Shown here: piece after piece, positions 48,901-58,006 of the stretch
Numbering within the stretch: the first letter of the stretch is position 1
Layout: each line of letters opens with the position of its first letter
Assembly: GCA_009712635.1 (NCBI GenBank)
Contig: WASS01000015.1
Coordinates: forward strand, 682,001 to 746,000
Length of the DNA: 64,000 nucleotides
DNA from: Hungatella sp.
GTDB lineage: Bacteria > Bacillota > Clostridia > Lachnospirales > Lachnospiraceae
Direction of reading: 5' to 3'
Notes under the pieces: generated by a model
Database searches by the model: none
The model's input: only the letters and a program-made list of their open reading frames with translations
Told to the model about the DNA's origin: nothing
Made by a program: the position numbers and the translations under genes

Positions 48901-49819
48901 GGATTTCGCCGGTTGTGGTATCCACCACATTCTCAGCCAGAACATGACCAGTGATGCGGTTTTTAAAGTGAAGCTTTTTATTGAATTTATATCGTCCGAC
49001 TTTGGCCAGATCGTACCGTCTCGGGTCGAAGAACATACTATTTAACAAACTTTCAGCACTATCAACAGATAAAGGCTCACCTGGGCGGATCTTCTTATAT
49101 AACTCCAATAAGCCATCCTGGTAATTATCAGAAGTATCTTTACCAAAACTGGCCAGTAATTTTGGCTCTTCACCAAACAGATCAATAATCTCTGCATTGG
49201 TACCATAACCAAGAGCACGAATCAGGACGGTGACTGGAACCTTTCTGGTTCTGTCCACACGTACGTAGAAAATGTCGTTGGAGTCAGTCTCATACTCCAG
49301 CCATGCACCACGGTTTGGAATTACCGTACATGCATATAATTCCTTACCTACCTTATCGTGTTCGATACCATAATATATACCTGGGGAACGTACCAGCTGG
49401 CTTACAATAACACGTTCGGCACCGTTAATCACGAAGGAACCGGTATCTGTCATAAGCGGAAGATCGCCCATGAAGATCTCATGTTCATTAATTTCATCTT
49501 TATCTTTATTGCAAAGTCTTACTTTTACCTTTAAAGGAGCTGCGTAAGTTGCATCTCGTTCTTTGCATTCTTCTATTGTGTACTTGATGTCATCCTTACA
49601 TAATGTAAAATCGACAAACTCAAGACTTAAGTGTCCAGCAAAGTCTGCAATTGGAGAGATGTCTTCAAAGACTTCCTTCAATCCTTCATCAAGGAACCAC
49701 TGATAGGAATTCTTCTGAATCTCAATCAGGTTTGGCATCTCAAGCACTTCTTTTTGTCTTGAGAAACTCATTCTCAGGCTCTTACCGGCCGGGACCGGAC
49801 GCATTCTGCTTTTCTCCAT
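45953..49819 (-). CDS. rpoB: DNA-directed RNA polymerase subunit beta
   Basis: 1288 aa. Rifampicin-pocket region [29 protein letters not shown] is intact in separate pieces ([20 protein letters not shown]); [19 protein letters not shown] marks the C-terminal clamp. The wild-type D, H and S positions ([13 protein letters not shown]) suggest rifampicin sensitivity. The tail past residue 1250 is almost all Asp/Glu. ATG with GGGGTG ribosome binding site. The usual rplJ-rplL genes are not upstream; a divergent gene is. Confidence 0.98.
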   Translation of the reverse strand: MEKSRMRPVPAGKSLRMSFSRQKEVLEMPNLIEIQKNSYQWFLDEGLKEVFEDISPIADFAGHLSLEFVDFTLCKDDIKYTIEECKERDATYAAPLKVKVRLCNKDKDEINEHEIFMGDLPLMTDTGSFVINGAERVIVSQLVRSPGIYYGIEHDKVGKELYACTVIPNRGAWLEYETDSNDIFYVRVDRTRKVPVTVLIRALGYGTNAEIIDLFGEEPKLLASFGKDTSDNYQDGLLELYKKIRPGEPLSVDSAESLLNSMFFDPRRYDLAKVGRYKFNKKLHFKNRITGHVLAENVVDTTTGEILAEAGTTVDKQLATDIQNAAVPFVWLEGVEHKQKVLSNLMVDLSAHVSFDPKDAGITELVFYPALEKILSEVGSGDEEALKKAIHRHVNELIPKHITKEDILASINYNMHLEEEVGNADDIDHLGNRRIRAVGELLQNQYRIGLSRMERVVRERMTTQDMDGITPQSLINIKPVTAAVKEFFGSSQLSQFMDQNNPLAELTHKRRLSALGPGGLSRDRAGFEVRDVHYTHYGRMCPIETPEGPNIGLINSLATYARVNQYGFVEAPYRVVDKTNVNNPIVTDEVVYLTADEEDNFVVAQANEPLDEEGHFIHKNISGRFREETSEFQRKNIDLMDVSPKMVFSVATAMIPFLENDDANRALMGSNMQRQAVPLLTTDAPVVGTGMEAKAAVDSGVCVVARNSGVVERSASNEIIIKRDSDGGKDVYRLTKFKRSNQSNCYNQKPIVFKNNHVAKGDVIADGPSTQKGEIALGKNPLIGFMTWEGYNYEDAVLLSERLVQEDVYTSVHIEEYEAEARDTKLGPEEITRDVPGVGEDALKDLDERGIIRIGAEVRAGDILVGKVTPKGETELTAEERLLRAIFGEKAREVRDTSLKVPHGAYGIIVDAKVFTRENGDELSPGVNQTVRIYIAQKRKISVGDKMAGRHGNKGVVSRVLPVEDMPFLPNGRPLDIVLNPLGVPSRMNIGQVLEIHLSLAARALGFNISTPVFDGANEIDIMDTLDVANDYVNMEWEDFQEKYKDILRPDVIEYLGEHLEHRGLWKGVPLSRDGKVRLRDGRTGEYFDSAVTIGHMHYLKLHHLVDDKIHARSTGPYSLVTQQPLGGKAQFGGQRFGEMEVWALEAYGASYTLQEIMTVKSDDVVGRVKTYEAIIKGENIPEPGIPESFKVLLKELQSLALDVRVLRDDNTEVQIAESTDYEETDLRSIIEGDKHYRDEESFSELGYQKQEFKDDELVNVDEEEDADGVDDSFEDFDDVEFDDSDEE

Positions 49820-49910
49820 TGACGTTTCACCCCTGTTTTCTTTCTATTCATTTCTGTTTTGGGCATAAATGTCCCAATAAGGCACACAAAGCCACAATAG
49901 TGCACATTCC

Positions 49911-49939
49911 ATAATATCATAGTGCTGTCAAGGTGTCAA
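49911..49939 (-). promoter_or_regulatory. rpoB: promoter of rpoBC with tandem TTGACA boxes
   Basis: Minus strand: TTGACA (49934-49939), 17 nt, TATTAT (49911-49916) with TG before the -10. A second TTGACA (49926-49931) lies 8 bp nearer. The site is back to back with the divergent plus-strand promoter at 49951-49979. Confidence 0.85.
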
Positions 49940-49950
49940 GCATTTTTTGC

Positions 49951-49979
49951 TTGTATTTCCCAGAAAAATGTGTTATACT
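49951..49979 (+). promoter_or_regulatory. promoter of the 149-aa membrane protein gene
   Basis: TTGTAT (49951-49956), 17 nt, TATACT (49974-49979), with an extended TGT before the -10. Only 11 bp from the rpoBC -35. Confidence 0.75.
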
Positions 49980-50027
49980 ATTGCAGATAGGCCCAATTTA
50001 CAATATGAACTATTGGAGGTATTCCCG

Positions 50028-50477
50028 GTGAGCACAATTTTAAACGTAGTATTAGTGATTCTTTTCATCGTAGTGATAGCTCTGGCAGTCCTTTACTTTC
50101 TTGGAAGAAAGCTGGAAAAGCGTCAGGTAGAACAGCAGCAGGCATTGGAAGCTGCGGCACAGACCGTTTCCATGCTTGTGATCGATAAGAAAAAGATGAG
50201 GCTAAAGGATGCCGGGCTCCCAAAGATCGTGTATGAACAAACGCCAAAGTACATGCGCCGTACTAAGCTGCCGATCGTAAAAGCAAAGGTCGGACCAAAA
50301 GTTATGACATTGATTGCAGACGCAAAGGTTTTCGATGTGCTTCCTGTTAAGACAGAGGCAAAGGTTGTGATTAGCGGTATCTACATAACCGAAATCAAAA
50401 GCCTCCGCGGCAAAGCAGTTCCTCCGGCGCCAAAGAAGAAATCTTTTTGGGACAGGTTTAAAAAGAACAATCATTAG
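50028..50477 (+). CDS. hypothetical membrane-anchored protein
   Basis: 149 aa. One N-terminal membrane helix (about residues 4-24, LNVVLVILFIVVIALAVLYF), a Gln-rich coiled stretch, then a basic soluble domain of about 100 residues (KKMRLKDAGLPKIV; KLPIVKAKVGPKVMTLI) and a KKKSFWDRFKKN tail. The GTG start at 50028-50030 is chosen because GGAGGT lies 7 nt upstream; an earlier ATG has none and would place charged residues before the helix. I do not recognise a family. Divergent from rpoB, with its own promoter and terminator. Confidence 0.8.
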   Translation: MSTILNVVLVILFIVVIALAVLYFLGRKLEKRQVEQQQALEAAAQTVSMLVIDKKKMRLKDAGLPKIVYEQTPKYMRRTKLPIVKAKVGPKVMTLIADAKVFDVLPVKTEAKVVISGIYITEIKSLRGKAVPPAPKKKSFWDRFKKNNH

Positions 50478-50516
50478 ACCAGGTTACGATTCCTATCACC
50501 GGAACGTCTGTGATAG

Positions 50517-50555
50517 ATGCCGATGAGCGATTAAACTCGTTCATCGGCATTTTTA
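50517..50555 (+). terminator. terminator of the 149-aa gene
   Basis: ATGCCGATGAGCGA-TTAAA-CTCGTTCATCGGCAT followed by TTTT; near-perfect stem. Confidence 0.88.
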
Positions 50556-50598
50556 TTTGTCTTTAAATAAATAAATTCAAAAATGTCAGATAAATCTA

Positions 50599-50626
50599 TT
50601 GACATAGTGGAAATATATGATATAAT
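50599..50626 (+). promoter_or_regulatory. promoter of superoxide dismutase
   Basis: TTGACA (50599-50604), 16 nt, TATAAT (50621-50626) with an extended TGA; very strong. Confidence 0.88.
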
Positions 50627-50640
50627 CAAGCTACAAGGTA

Positions 50641-50656
50641 GTTAGTAATAACTAAC
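50641..50656. promoter_or_regulatory. inverted repeat at the superoxide dismutase transcription start
   Basis: GTTAGT-AATA-ACTAAC. It begins about 14 nt after the -10, so a protein bound here would block initiation or elongation. TTAGT/ACTAA arms resemble MarR-type operators, but the regulator is unknown. Confidence 0.45.
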
Positions 50657-50711
50657 CAATAATCAAAAAATTAAACTTCAATATAAATGAGAACCCGAAA
50701 GGAGAACCACT

Positions 50712-51332
50712 ATGTTTGAACAAATTATTTTACCCTATAAATATGAAGCTTTAGAACCACATATCGATGCTCTTACAATGGAAACACACTATTCCAAGCA
50801 TCACGCAGCCTATACAAAAAATCTAAATGATGCAGCAAAAATAGCAGGAGTCGAGAATATGGATATTGTTTCCCTTCTCTCCTCTCTCAATCAGATACCG
50901 GATGAGGCACTCAGAAAGACAATCAGGAACAATGGAGGCGGCTTTTATAATCATAACCTGTACTTCTCCACAATGAGCCCTGATGGAGGCGGGGAACCGG
51001 AAGGTCCGCTAAAGGCGGCTCTTGACGATGCTTTTGGAAGCTTTTCCCAGTTTAAGGTTCAGTTAAGTGCACTGGCAGCCGGACAGTTTGGATCTGGCTG
51101 GGGATGGCTCTCAGCTGACAAGGCTGGTAAGCTGCATCTCTCAGCAAGTCCCAACCAGGATAATCCGTTAATGGAAGGAGGCGGTAACGTTCCGATACTG
51201 GGAATTGATGTCTGGGAACACGCTTATTATCTTAAGTATAAGAATCTAAGGGCTGATTATATCAAAGCTTTCTTTGATGTGGTAAACTGGAAGGAAGTAT
51301 CAAATAATTACGAAAAATTATTAAAAGGTTAA
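50712..51332 (+). CDS. sodA: superoxide dismutase, Fe/Mn family (Mn-type signature)
   Basis: 206 aa. It removes superoxide in the cytoplasm. Metal ligands are H26, H81, D166 (GIDVWEHAYY) and H170. Glycine at the G77 position (NNGGGFYNH) and glutamine at Q149 (SPNQDNPL) match Mn-SOD rather than Fe-SOD. ATG with AAAGGAGAA ribosome binding site. In an anaerobe it would protect against air exposure. Strong promoter with a possible operator. Confidence 0.96.
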   Translation: MFEQIILPYKYEALEPHIDALTMETHYSKHHAAYTKNLNDAAKIAGVENMDIVSLLSSLNQIPDEALRKTIRNNGGGFYNHNLYFSTMSPDGGGEPEGPLKAALDDAFGSFSQFKVQLSALAAGQFGSGWGWLSADKAGKLHLSASPNQDNPLMEGGGNVPILGIDVWEHAYYLKYKNLRADYIKAFFDVVNWKEVSNNYEKLLKG

Positions 51333-51342
51333 TAACCTGATT

Positions 51343-51376
51343 AAAGGAGGGAAAACAAATTTGTTTTCCCTCCTTT
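51343..51376. terminator. perfect 34-bp palindromic terminator, sodA / RND operon
   Basis: A 17-bp arm AAAGGAGGGAAAACAAA is directly followed by its exact complement. It lies between the convergent sodA and RND genes and ends in T-rich DNA on either strand. The loop would open from the AT-rich centre. Confidence 0.8.
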
Positions 51377-51399
51377 CTTAGTGGTTCATTAAATTAAAA

Positions 51400-54300
51400 T
51401 CAATCACAGACCAATTCGCCTTCACCCCCTATTTTCTTACGCCCCATTTTATAAACAAAGCGGTAGAATGTGGGTAGCAAGAGAAGTGTTAAAGCTGTGG
51501 ATGCAAGTAATCCCCCCACATTAACCAGTGCAAGTCCCTGCATCATCTTACCTGATTTACCATATGCAAGAGCATTGGGAACCATGGATATTACTGTCGT
51601 TAAAGTAGTCATAAAGATTGGCCTCATACGGATTGCGCCTGCTTCCACCAGTGCTTTATCTAACGGCATCTCTCCCAGCATCTGGTTAACTGTCTCCACA
51701 TAAAGAATTCCATTATTTACAACCGTACCGACTAACATTAAAAATCCAAGCATGGATACCATATCAATTGGTGCATCAGCTGCAAATAAAAGGCCAAAGG
51801 AACCAATCAGACTAAATGGTATGGAAGTCATTACCATTGCAGAATATTTGGGTGACTCAAACTGAATCGCCATAACAATGAATACCAGGAAAATACCGGT
51901 AAACAGAGCTCCGCCCAATGCACCAAGTTCCTCATTCATGATCTTATCCAGTTCATTTGTCATCGGTTTCACTCCAGCTGGCAGTTTCCAGTCCTTAACT
52001 AATTTCTTCACATCATCTTTAGCAGTTTTTAAATACTCAGACTGTGGCTGCATGGTGATTGCGACTTTATATTGCTTATTTTTGCGTTCAATCTGCTGCG
52101 GACTGTCTTTATAATAAATATCAGCCAGATCGCTTAACGGAAGCGCTGTTCCCGAAGCCGTTGTAATCATCATCCCCTGCAGTTCTTCTATTGCGTCATA
52201 TTGATCCGGAGCATACTCAACCCTTACATCAATATCCTCACCATTCACACGAATGGTTGACGATTTAATTCCACTTAACGCAGAATAGACATTGGAACCG
52301 ATGACAGCAGGAGTCAGTCCCTCTGCCTGTGCTTTTACCGGATCAACACGTACTTTCACAACAGGTGCTGCGTTCTCCACACTGGAATGAACCTGCATGA
52401 CATCTTTTCTTTTCTGCAATTCTGTTACCAATTCTGCACTTGCTTTTTTTAATGTTTCGTAATTGGTACTTTGGAGATCCACTTCAATCTGATCTCCGGA
52501 AAGCATGGTACTGGACATGGTGCTGCTGCCCTCTTTCAGGATTACAGAACAGTCTTTAAAGTCCGCCAGCTGCCCTCTCCACTTGTTAATAACCTGTTCG
52601 GTAGTCTGCTTCCTGTCATCTTTCAAATAGGCATTTAGCGATATCGTACTGGATGAGTCTATACTAAGTCCTCCAGCCCCATAAGTCACAAGATAATGAT
52701 CCACATCATCATCTTTTGAAACGAATTCTTCCAGGCCCGCCAGTGACTGGTTTAACGAATCAATAGAAAGACCTGGCCTCATCTTTATTGACATGCTGAC
52801 AATACCTTCATCTACAGTCGTCATCAGATCCACTCTCAGCCTTGATGCCATTCCAAGGGCAACTGCCAAAAGCAATATACTGACTGCAAATACCTGCTTT
52901 GTCTTTGTTAAAAGGTGAGGAATATTCTTTCTATACCAATTCTGTAAAGACTTGATGAGCCCGTTTACAGGCGTCTTTTCTTTCTCTACCGGATGCCATT
53001 GTACAAAACTTAAAGGAACAATGGTCACGGCTGAAAATAAAGATGCAACCATACAGAATACGATGGTATACCCCAGCTGTATAAATAACTGCCCTGACAT
53101 ACCGCTTAAAAAGACAAGAGGGAAAAACACAACACAGGTTGTTATGGTGCCGCCTGTGATGGATCCAATCATAATCCGGCTGCCTTCTATTGCAGCATCG
53201 TAATAATTTTTCGTTTCTTTTGCTCGAAAACAGCCATCCAAAACATTGATGGAGTTATCAACCATCATACCTACTCCCAGTACCAGGGAGGTAAGCGAAA
53301 TAACATTTAAGGAAAAACCCATGGCACTCATGCAGATTAATGAAAGCACCACTGATATGGGAATGGATGTACCTACAATGACAGATGCACGCAAATCCCC
53401 ATAAAATAACCATAAGATTATCATGGAAAGGATAATTGCCATTACCATGGTCTGCACTACATTTGATATGGATTCCTTAATAACATCGCTGGAGTCATTG
53501 ACCACTGTAATATTGATACCGGGATTGTCTGCCAATATACTGGCTATCTGTTCCGATACCTGCCTGGAAACTTCTATGGCAGTGGAATCCGTCTGCTTCT
53601 TTATATCCAGTGAAATAATATTTTCTCCATTGTATCGTCCAATGGAATCCTCATCTTTCAGAGCGTCATATACATCTGCAATATCCGATAAATGAATGGT
53701 ATCTCCATTGGCCAGCGGGATTGCAATTTTTTTCAGGCTGTCAGTATTATCATAGTCATTTCCAACACTGACATTTAGTTTTTGCCTTCCCACATCAATA
53801 TCTCCAGCTGGTATTGTAAAATCAGCAGAGCCTACAATCTGGGCAACTGCCGGCATACTTAAATGATATTGTTTCAATTTTTCCGGGTCAAGCTGAACGC
53901 TTACATAGCTTTTCTGCCCACCGGAAACAGATACTTCACTGACTGAGCTGAGCTTTTCAAATTCCGGAACAATTTTATTATCCACATATGTATAAAGGTT
54001 CTGACCAACATTTCCACTAACAGCCAGTGTTACGGCAGCTCCAGATGTCAGATTCAGTTCCAGTATTCTGGGCTCTTCAATATCATCCGGCATATCATTG
54101 CGGATTCCATCAATTGCTTTTTTCAGATTTATATAAGCTGTATCTAAATTTGTTCCATATTTATATTGTACCAGTACGATGGATACATTATCTTTTGAGT
54201 AAGAATTAATTGTATCAACGCTGTCAAGAGATGATATGGCATCTTCCTGCTTTGTAGTAATTAAATCATTGATATCCTCCGGGCTGGCTCCCGCATAGAC

Positions 54301-54450
54301 CGTACCAATAACCAGCATGGGAAGATCCATTTCAGGCGTAAGTTCTACTTTTGTCCCTAACAAAGACTGAATACCAAAATATGCAATCGTAATCAGACAA
54401 AGAATGATGGTCACAGGCCTTCTTACTGCAAATTTTGTTAAATTAACCAT
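51400..54450 (-). CDS. RND-family efflux transporter (AcrB/MMPL-like)
   Basis: 1016 aa, close to the full HAE/AcrB length, with about 12 membrane segments and two large extracellular loops. It begins MVNLTKFAVRRPVTIILCLI, a typical AcrB-like start. The middle membrane region has SLVLGVGMMVDNSINVLDG with the proton-relay acidic residue, and the matching C-terminal region has MLGFLMLVGTVVNNGILYVE. The start is ATG 54448-54450, 1 nt after the adaptor stop, with AGGTG upstream. Proton-driven export; substrate unknown. Confidence 0.93.
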   Translation of the reverse strand: MVNLTKFAVRRPVTIILCLITIAYFGIQSLLGTKVELTPEMDLPMLVIGTVYAGASPEDINDLITTKQEDAISSLDSVDTINSYSKDNVSIVLVQYKYGTNLDTAYINLKKAIDGIRNDMPDDIEEPRILELNLTSGAAVTLAVSGNVGQNLYTYVDNKIVPEFEKLSSVSEVSVSGGQKSYVSVQLDPEKLKQYHLSMPAVAQIVGSADFTIPAGDIDVGRQKLNVSVGNDYDNTDSLKKIAIPLANGDTIHLSDIADVYDALKDEDSIGRYNGENIISLDIKKQTDSTAIEVSRQVSEQIASILADNPGINITVVNDSSDVIKESISNVVQTMVMAIILSMIILWLFYGDLRASVIVGTSIPISVVLSLICMSAMGFSLNVISLTSLVLGVGMMVDNSINVLDGCFRAKETKNYYDAAIEGSRIMIGSITGGTITTCVVFFPLVFLSGMSGQLFIQLGYTIVFCMVASLFSAVTIVPLSFVQWHPVEKEKTPVNGLIKSLQNWYRKNIPHLLTKTKQVFAVSILLLAVALGMASRLRVDLMTTVDEGIVSMSIKMRPGLSIDSLNQSLAGLEEFVSKDDDVDHYLVTYGAGGLSIDSSSTISLNAYLKDDRKQTTEQVINKWRGQLADFKDCSVILKEGSSTMSSTMLSGDQIEVDLQSTNYETLKKASAELVTELQKRKDVMQVHSSVENAAPVVKVRVDPVKAQAEGLTPAVIGSNVYSALSGIKSSTIRVNGEDIDVRVEYAPDQYDAIEELQGMMITTASGTALPLSDLADIYYKDSPQQIERKNKQYKVAITMQPQSEYLKTAKDDVKKLVKDWKLPAGVKPMTNELDKIMNEELGALGGALFTGIFLVFIVMAIQFESPKYSAMVMTSIPFSLIGSFGLLFAADAPIDMVSMLGFLMLVGTVVNNGILYVETVNQMLGEMPLDKALVEAGAIRMRPIFMTTLTTVISMVPNALAYGKSGKMMQGLALVNVGGLLASTALTLLLLPTFYRFVYKMGRKKIGGEGELVCD

Positions 54451-54451
54451 T

Positions 54452-55567
54452 TTATTCACCTGCCTTCGTCTCTGCAACGGCAGGTGTCTCTGTCTCTGCT
54501 TCCGGTGATGTATTACTATCTTCCAGCAGAACCTCTGCTCCATCCATCAGTTCATTGCTCCAGCTGGTTATTACAACGCTGTCATATGTAATTCCTGACT
54601 TGATCTCCATTTTGTCTTTGTCATATATTCCTGCTGTAATCTCTGTTTTTTTAGCAATCCCATTTTCGTAACAGTAAACAAAGGGGATACTGGCATTGTA
54701 GCTTACTGCATCTACTGGAATAGTCATAACACCTGCTGCCCTGCTCATAACTGCGGTAATCTTAACCCTGGTTCCTGTTGTCAGACCATTTGAATCTGCA
54801 AGAACCGCCTTTACATCGTAAAGACCAGTCTGGGCATTAACCACGGAGCTGATTTCAGTTACAGTACCATCATATTGAACTCCGTTTTTTTCCACAGATA
54901 CGGAATCATTTACTGCCATATTCTGCAACGTTTTTTCTGTAATGCCAAACGTGATCTGTATCTGGTTTGTGCCTGAAATTTTGCAGATTTCTGAATTAAC
55001 AGTAATATGATCATGTGGTTCAACTGTGCGGGATTCCACTACGCCGCTTATGGGTGCTGTCACTGTCGTATACTTCAGCTGCAGGTCATACTGATTTTTT
55101 GCTGCTTCGTATGCCAGTCTGGCATTATTTGCCCCGTTCTGAGCCTGTTCCAGAGACTGATGGGATACCGCCCCTGTCGTATAAAGTGCCTCAGTTCTGG
55201 CAAGTGTATTCTGACTATCGGTTACCGCTATTGCAGCAGAATCCATATTTATTTTTAAAGTAGTCAGAGCATCTGAATCAATTTTACAAAGAGGCTGACC
55301 TGCCTCCACCATATCTCCTGCCCGGAAATAAACCTCCAGCACTTCTCCGTTCATTTTAGGCATTACATTGGCTTTTAACTCAGGCTCTACCGTTCCCGTT
55401 AAATCTGTATACAGGATGATATCCCCTGTCTGAGGCTTCTCGGCAGATACAAGCGGCCGGGTCTCAAACGGAATCTCTTCTTTTTTCTTCCCAAAAACAC
55501 CAAATCCTATGATGCCGGCAGCAGCTATAATAACCACAGCAATAACCAGTCTTTTCTTACTCTTCAT
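54452..55567 (-). CDS. RND efflux periplasmic-type adaptor (MFP/HlyD family)
   Basis: 371 aa. One N-terminal membrane anchor (LVIAVVIIAAAGIIGFGVFG), a lipoyl/barrel-sandwich half motif (VMPKMNGEVLEVYFRAGDMVEAGQ in pieces), a helical hairpin (about 105-160) and the second half motif TAPISGVVESRTVEP, then beta-barrel domains and an acidic tail. The start is ATG 55565-55567 (MKSKKRL) with AAAGGA 7 nt upstream. It bridges the pump to an outer partner in diderm bacteria; in a monoderm the partner is unclear, but two TolC-like genes are next door. Confidence 0.93.
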   Translation of the reverse strand: MKSKKRLVIAVVIIAAAGIIGFGVFGKKKEEIPFETRPLVSAEKPQTGDIILYTDLTGTVEPELKANVMPKMNGEVLEVYFRAGDMVEAGQPLCKIDSDALTTLKINMDSAAIAVTDSQNTLARTEALYTTGAVSHQSLEQAQNGANNARLAYEAAKNQYDLQLKYTTVTAPISGVVESRTVEPHDHITVNSEICKISGTNQIQITFGITEKTLQNMAVNDSVSVEKNGVQYDGTVTEISSVVNAQTGLYDVKAVLADSNGLTTGTRVKITAVMSRAAGVMTIPVDAVSYNASIPFVYCYENGIAKKTEITAGIYDKDKMEIKSGITYDSVVITSWSNELMDGAEVLLEDSNTSPEAETETPAVAETKAGE

Positions 55568-55621
55568 CTCATTTTCCTTTCTCAAATCCCTTGATGTAAA
55601 ATTCAAGCCAATATCTGAGTT

Positions 55622-56845
55622 TTAGATATCCAGTAACCCTTCTGTCGCCCAGTAATACAACTCCATCGCCTGGCGCAGCGACAAGTCTGCATTTGTTTTT
55701 TCGCCTTCTGCCTGATAGTAAGACAGCATCTGCTCCAAATATTCAATCTGACTGATGGAACCATTCTTAAGCTGAATCTCAGTGGCATTTTTTACTACAA
55801 TTGCCTGATCATATGCCGTGCAGGCAGCTTCATAGTTTTTTTTATTTTGTAAAATATCCTGATATAGCTGCTCCATCTGAATGGAAAGATTCTGCTCCAT
55901 CTGCGCTTCACTTCGAAACTTTGATTTTACTCTGGTGGAACTTCTATCCGTTTTTCTGTGGCGCTCCTCAATCAGTGTATAATTGTTGCGGATAGCGGAG
56001 GCTGTATCCTCCTGTAAGTTCAGTTCCTCTAATTTATTTAGATCGGCTGACGGAACGGACTGAATCTGTGGTTTGCTTTCTCCCGTCCAGCCTGCCAGGA
56101 GTTTCACTGTTGAACCAAGACTTTCTACCGTATTGTCAAGACCAGCAAGTGTACTTTCTGCATTGAGAAGGTTTTTTTTAGCCGCTGTCACATCTGCATC
56201 TGTTGCCATTCCCAAATTTTGCATGGAAACAGTGGATTGATAAAGCTTTTCATACATTTCTTTCATTGTCTGCAGTGTTTTTTGCTGGGCTGATGCCATA
56301 TTGTAGCCAATCATTGCCTGCTGGGCTCCGCTGGTCAGCTGTTTTGCCCCTTTTCTAACTGGTTCATAGGAGGAGGCATCGGATTTAGTGTTGTTATTAT
56401 AGGCTCTGCTGATCTTGTCTCCAGCACTTTTCATCGCCTTTTCATATGCCCGCAAAGTAGCATACAGGATCTGCCCATCCATAGTGGATAGACCGCCTGC
56501 ATCTTTTAGATCATCTGCGTCATCCTTATAATCCCTTGCATCTTCATAAGCCGCCATGTACTGGTCCTTTACATCATCCATGGCGGACCAGTACATCTCA
56601 TTTGCAGAGATCATATTCGGATTAAATAACTGAATCCGGTCTCCCAGTTCTTCATACTCTAAAACATTATCCTGGAGTAACTCCCACTGCCTTTGGTCAT
56701 ACCCTTCAGGAATGGCATTTTTTACTTTTCCCGGTTCTGCCATTTCCGCTGCATACACCGGAAGCATTAGGGCATTTCCTGTCACGGACACAATAACTGC
56801 TGTAAGCAGCACAGCCTGCCACAAATTTTTCGTATACCTATACAC
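55622..56845 (-). CDS. TolC-family outer-component-like protein (second copy)
   Basis: 407 aa. Signal peptide (cleavage near VYA-AEM), then long alpha-helical regions in two halves, the TolC/OEP layout. Shared features with its neighbour are QWELLQDNVLEYEELGDRI near residue 52 and SISQIEYLEQMLSYYQAEG near the C-terminus. The start is GTG with GGAGGGG upstream, 13 nt after the first copy. No beta-strand barrel rich in aromatic residues is evident, as would be needed for an outer membrane. Confidence 0.85.
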   Translation of the reverse strand: MYRYTKNLWQAVLLTAVIVSVTGNALMLPVYAAEMAEPGKVKNAIPEGYDQRQWELLQDNVLEYEELGDRIQLFNPNMISANEMYWSAMDDVKDQYMAAYEDARDYKDDADDLKDAGGLSTMDGQILYATLRAYEKAMKSAGDKISRAYNNNTKSDASSYEPVRKGAKQLTSGAQQAMIGYNMASAQQKTLQTMKEMYEKLYQSTVSMQNLGMATDADVTAAKKNLLNAESTLAGLDNTVESLGSTVKLLAGWTGESKPQIQSVPSADLNKLEELNLQEDTASAIRNNYTLIEERHRKTDRSSTRVKSKFRSEAQMEQNLSIQMEQLYQDILQNKKNYEAACTAYDQAIVVKNATEIQLKNGSISQIEYLEQMLSYYQAEGEKTNADLSLRQAMELYYWATEGLLDI

Positions 56846-56858
56846 GGTTATCCCCTCC

Positions 56859-57995
56859 TTACTGTACCGATGCCATCCCCTTCACCGACCAGTCATACTG
56901 TTCCATTGTCCAAAACCAGTCCATATCTGCAATTTTCAATGCATTCTGCTTTGTCAGATAATCTGTCTGCTGCTGTAAATATTCCAGTTGACCTATGGTG
57001 CCCAGCTGTATTTTCTGAGAAGCAATTTCCATCTTTCTTGCTGATTCCTCTAAAGCACTTTGGGCCTCATGATAAGCAACCTGCGCCTGTAAAACCTCCC
57101 GGTATTTCTTATCCAGATCTGCGCCTATTTTATCTTTGTTATCCCTGATTTTAATCCGATAAGAATCTTTTACCACTTCTGATACTGCATTCTCCAGCTT
57201 TCTCTGATTTATTTTAAGTTCATAATTATTATCAACGGCTTTAGAGTAATCCAAATCGGGGTGAAATCCGGATATTCTGGCAGAGTCAGAAGCCGGAACC
57301 GGTCTCATATCCGGTGACGCCTGATAGCTCCAGCCCAGCATGACACAAAGTGATTTCTTCAGCTTATTAATAGAAGCTTCTGTCTCAACAATGGCCGTCT
57401 CTGTCTTCTGCAGATTGCTTTTTGCATTCAATACCTCTACATTTGTGGAAGAGCCGATGCCTCTTTGTACTTCCGTCACCCGAAGTACTTCGGTAAGCAG
57501 CTTTTGATTCTGTTTTAATACTTCCAGATTAAGAATGGACTTATAATAGGAAATCATATCTGACTGAGCTATAATAGTAAGATTTTTTTCAGTCTGAATG
57601 TTGGAATAACGCATCACCTCTAAATCGAATACATTATCATCTGCTTTTTTCTCCAATGACCGTGCCTGTGCTTCTGCCATGGCATCCGCAAGGTCATTAT
57701 CTCCGGTTATTGTTGAGCGTAGATCTGCTGCATCATCCCGGTAAGACCGTGCCACATCATCTGCAGTGGGATCATCTCTCTGCTTGGAATATTCCACCTG
57801 GTTATTTAAAACTGTGGCATTGTATTCATGAATTAAATCCTCAATTTCTTCGTATTCCATGGTGTTATCCCGTAGTTTTTCCCACTCTGCATCGGATTTT
57901 GAAAATGCGGGGCTTGCATATACTTCATTTGCATGAAACAGTAAGACTGCCGATAAAAGAATCGGTACTAATCGTTTGCTTTTTTTATTAACCAT
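56859..57995 (-). CDS. TolC-family outer-component-like protein (first copy)
   Basis: 378 aa. Signal peptide MVNKKSKRLVPILLSAVLLF ending near VYA-SPA. Long coiled-coil helices with RGIGSSTNVEVLNAKSNLQK (near 192) and LGTIGQLEYLQQQTDYL (near 330) follow the internal repeat plan of TolC. EWEKLRDNTMEYEEIEDLI near residue 37 matches the second copy. ATG with AGGAG ribosome binding site, 11 nt after the TetR gene. The two genes appear to be an old tandem duplication. Confidence 0.85.
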   Translation of the reverse strand: MVNKKSKRLVPILLSAVLLFHANEVYASPAFSKSDAEWEKLRDNTMEYEEIEDLIHEYNATVLNNQVEYSKQRDDPTADDVARSYRDDAADLRSTITGDNDLADAMAEAQARSLEKKADDNVFDLEVMRYSNIQTEKNLTIIAQSDMISYYKSILNLEVLKQNQKLLTEVLRVTEVQRGIGSSTNVEVLNAKSNLQKTETAIVETEASINKLKKSLCVMLGWSYQASPDMRPVPASDSARISGFHPDLDYSKAVDNNYELKINQRKLENAVSEVVKDSYRIKIRDNKDKIGADLDKKYREVLQAQVAYHEAQSALEESARKMEIASQKIQLGTIGQLEYLQQQTDYLTKQNALKIADMDWFWTMEQYDWSVKGMASVQ

Positions 57996-58006
57996 TGCAA
58001 TTGCTC

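Noticed and set aside
51343-51376. 34-bp perfect palindrome as a protein-binding site
   Set aside because: Its location between two convergent stop codons and its T-rich ends fit a shared terminator better.
54451-54543. Longer N-terminus for the RND transporter
   Set aside because: The extra 31 codons overlap the adaptor gene and are rich in basic residues with no family similarity; the ATG at 54450 has its own ribosome binding site.
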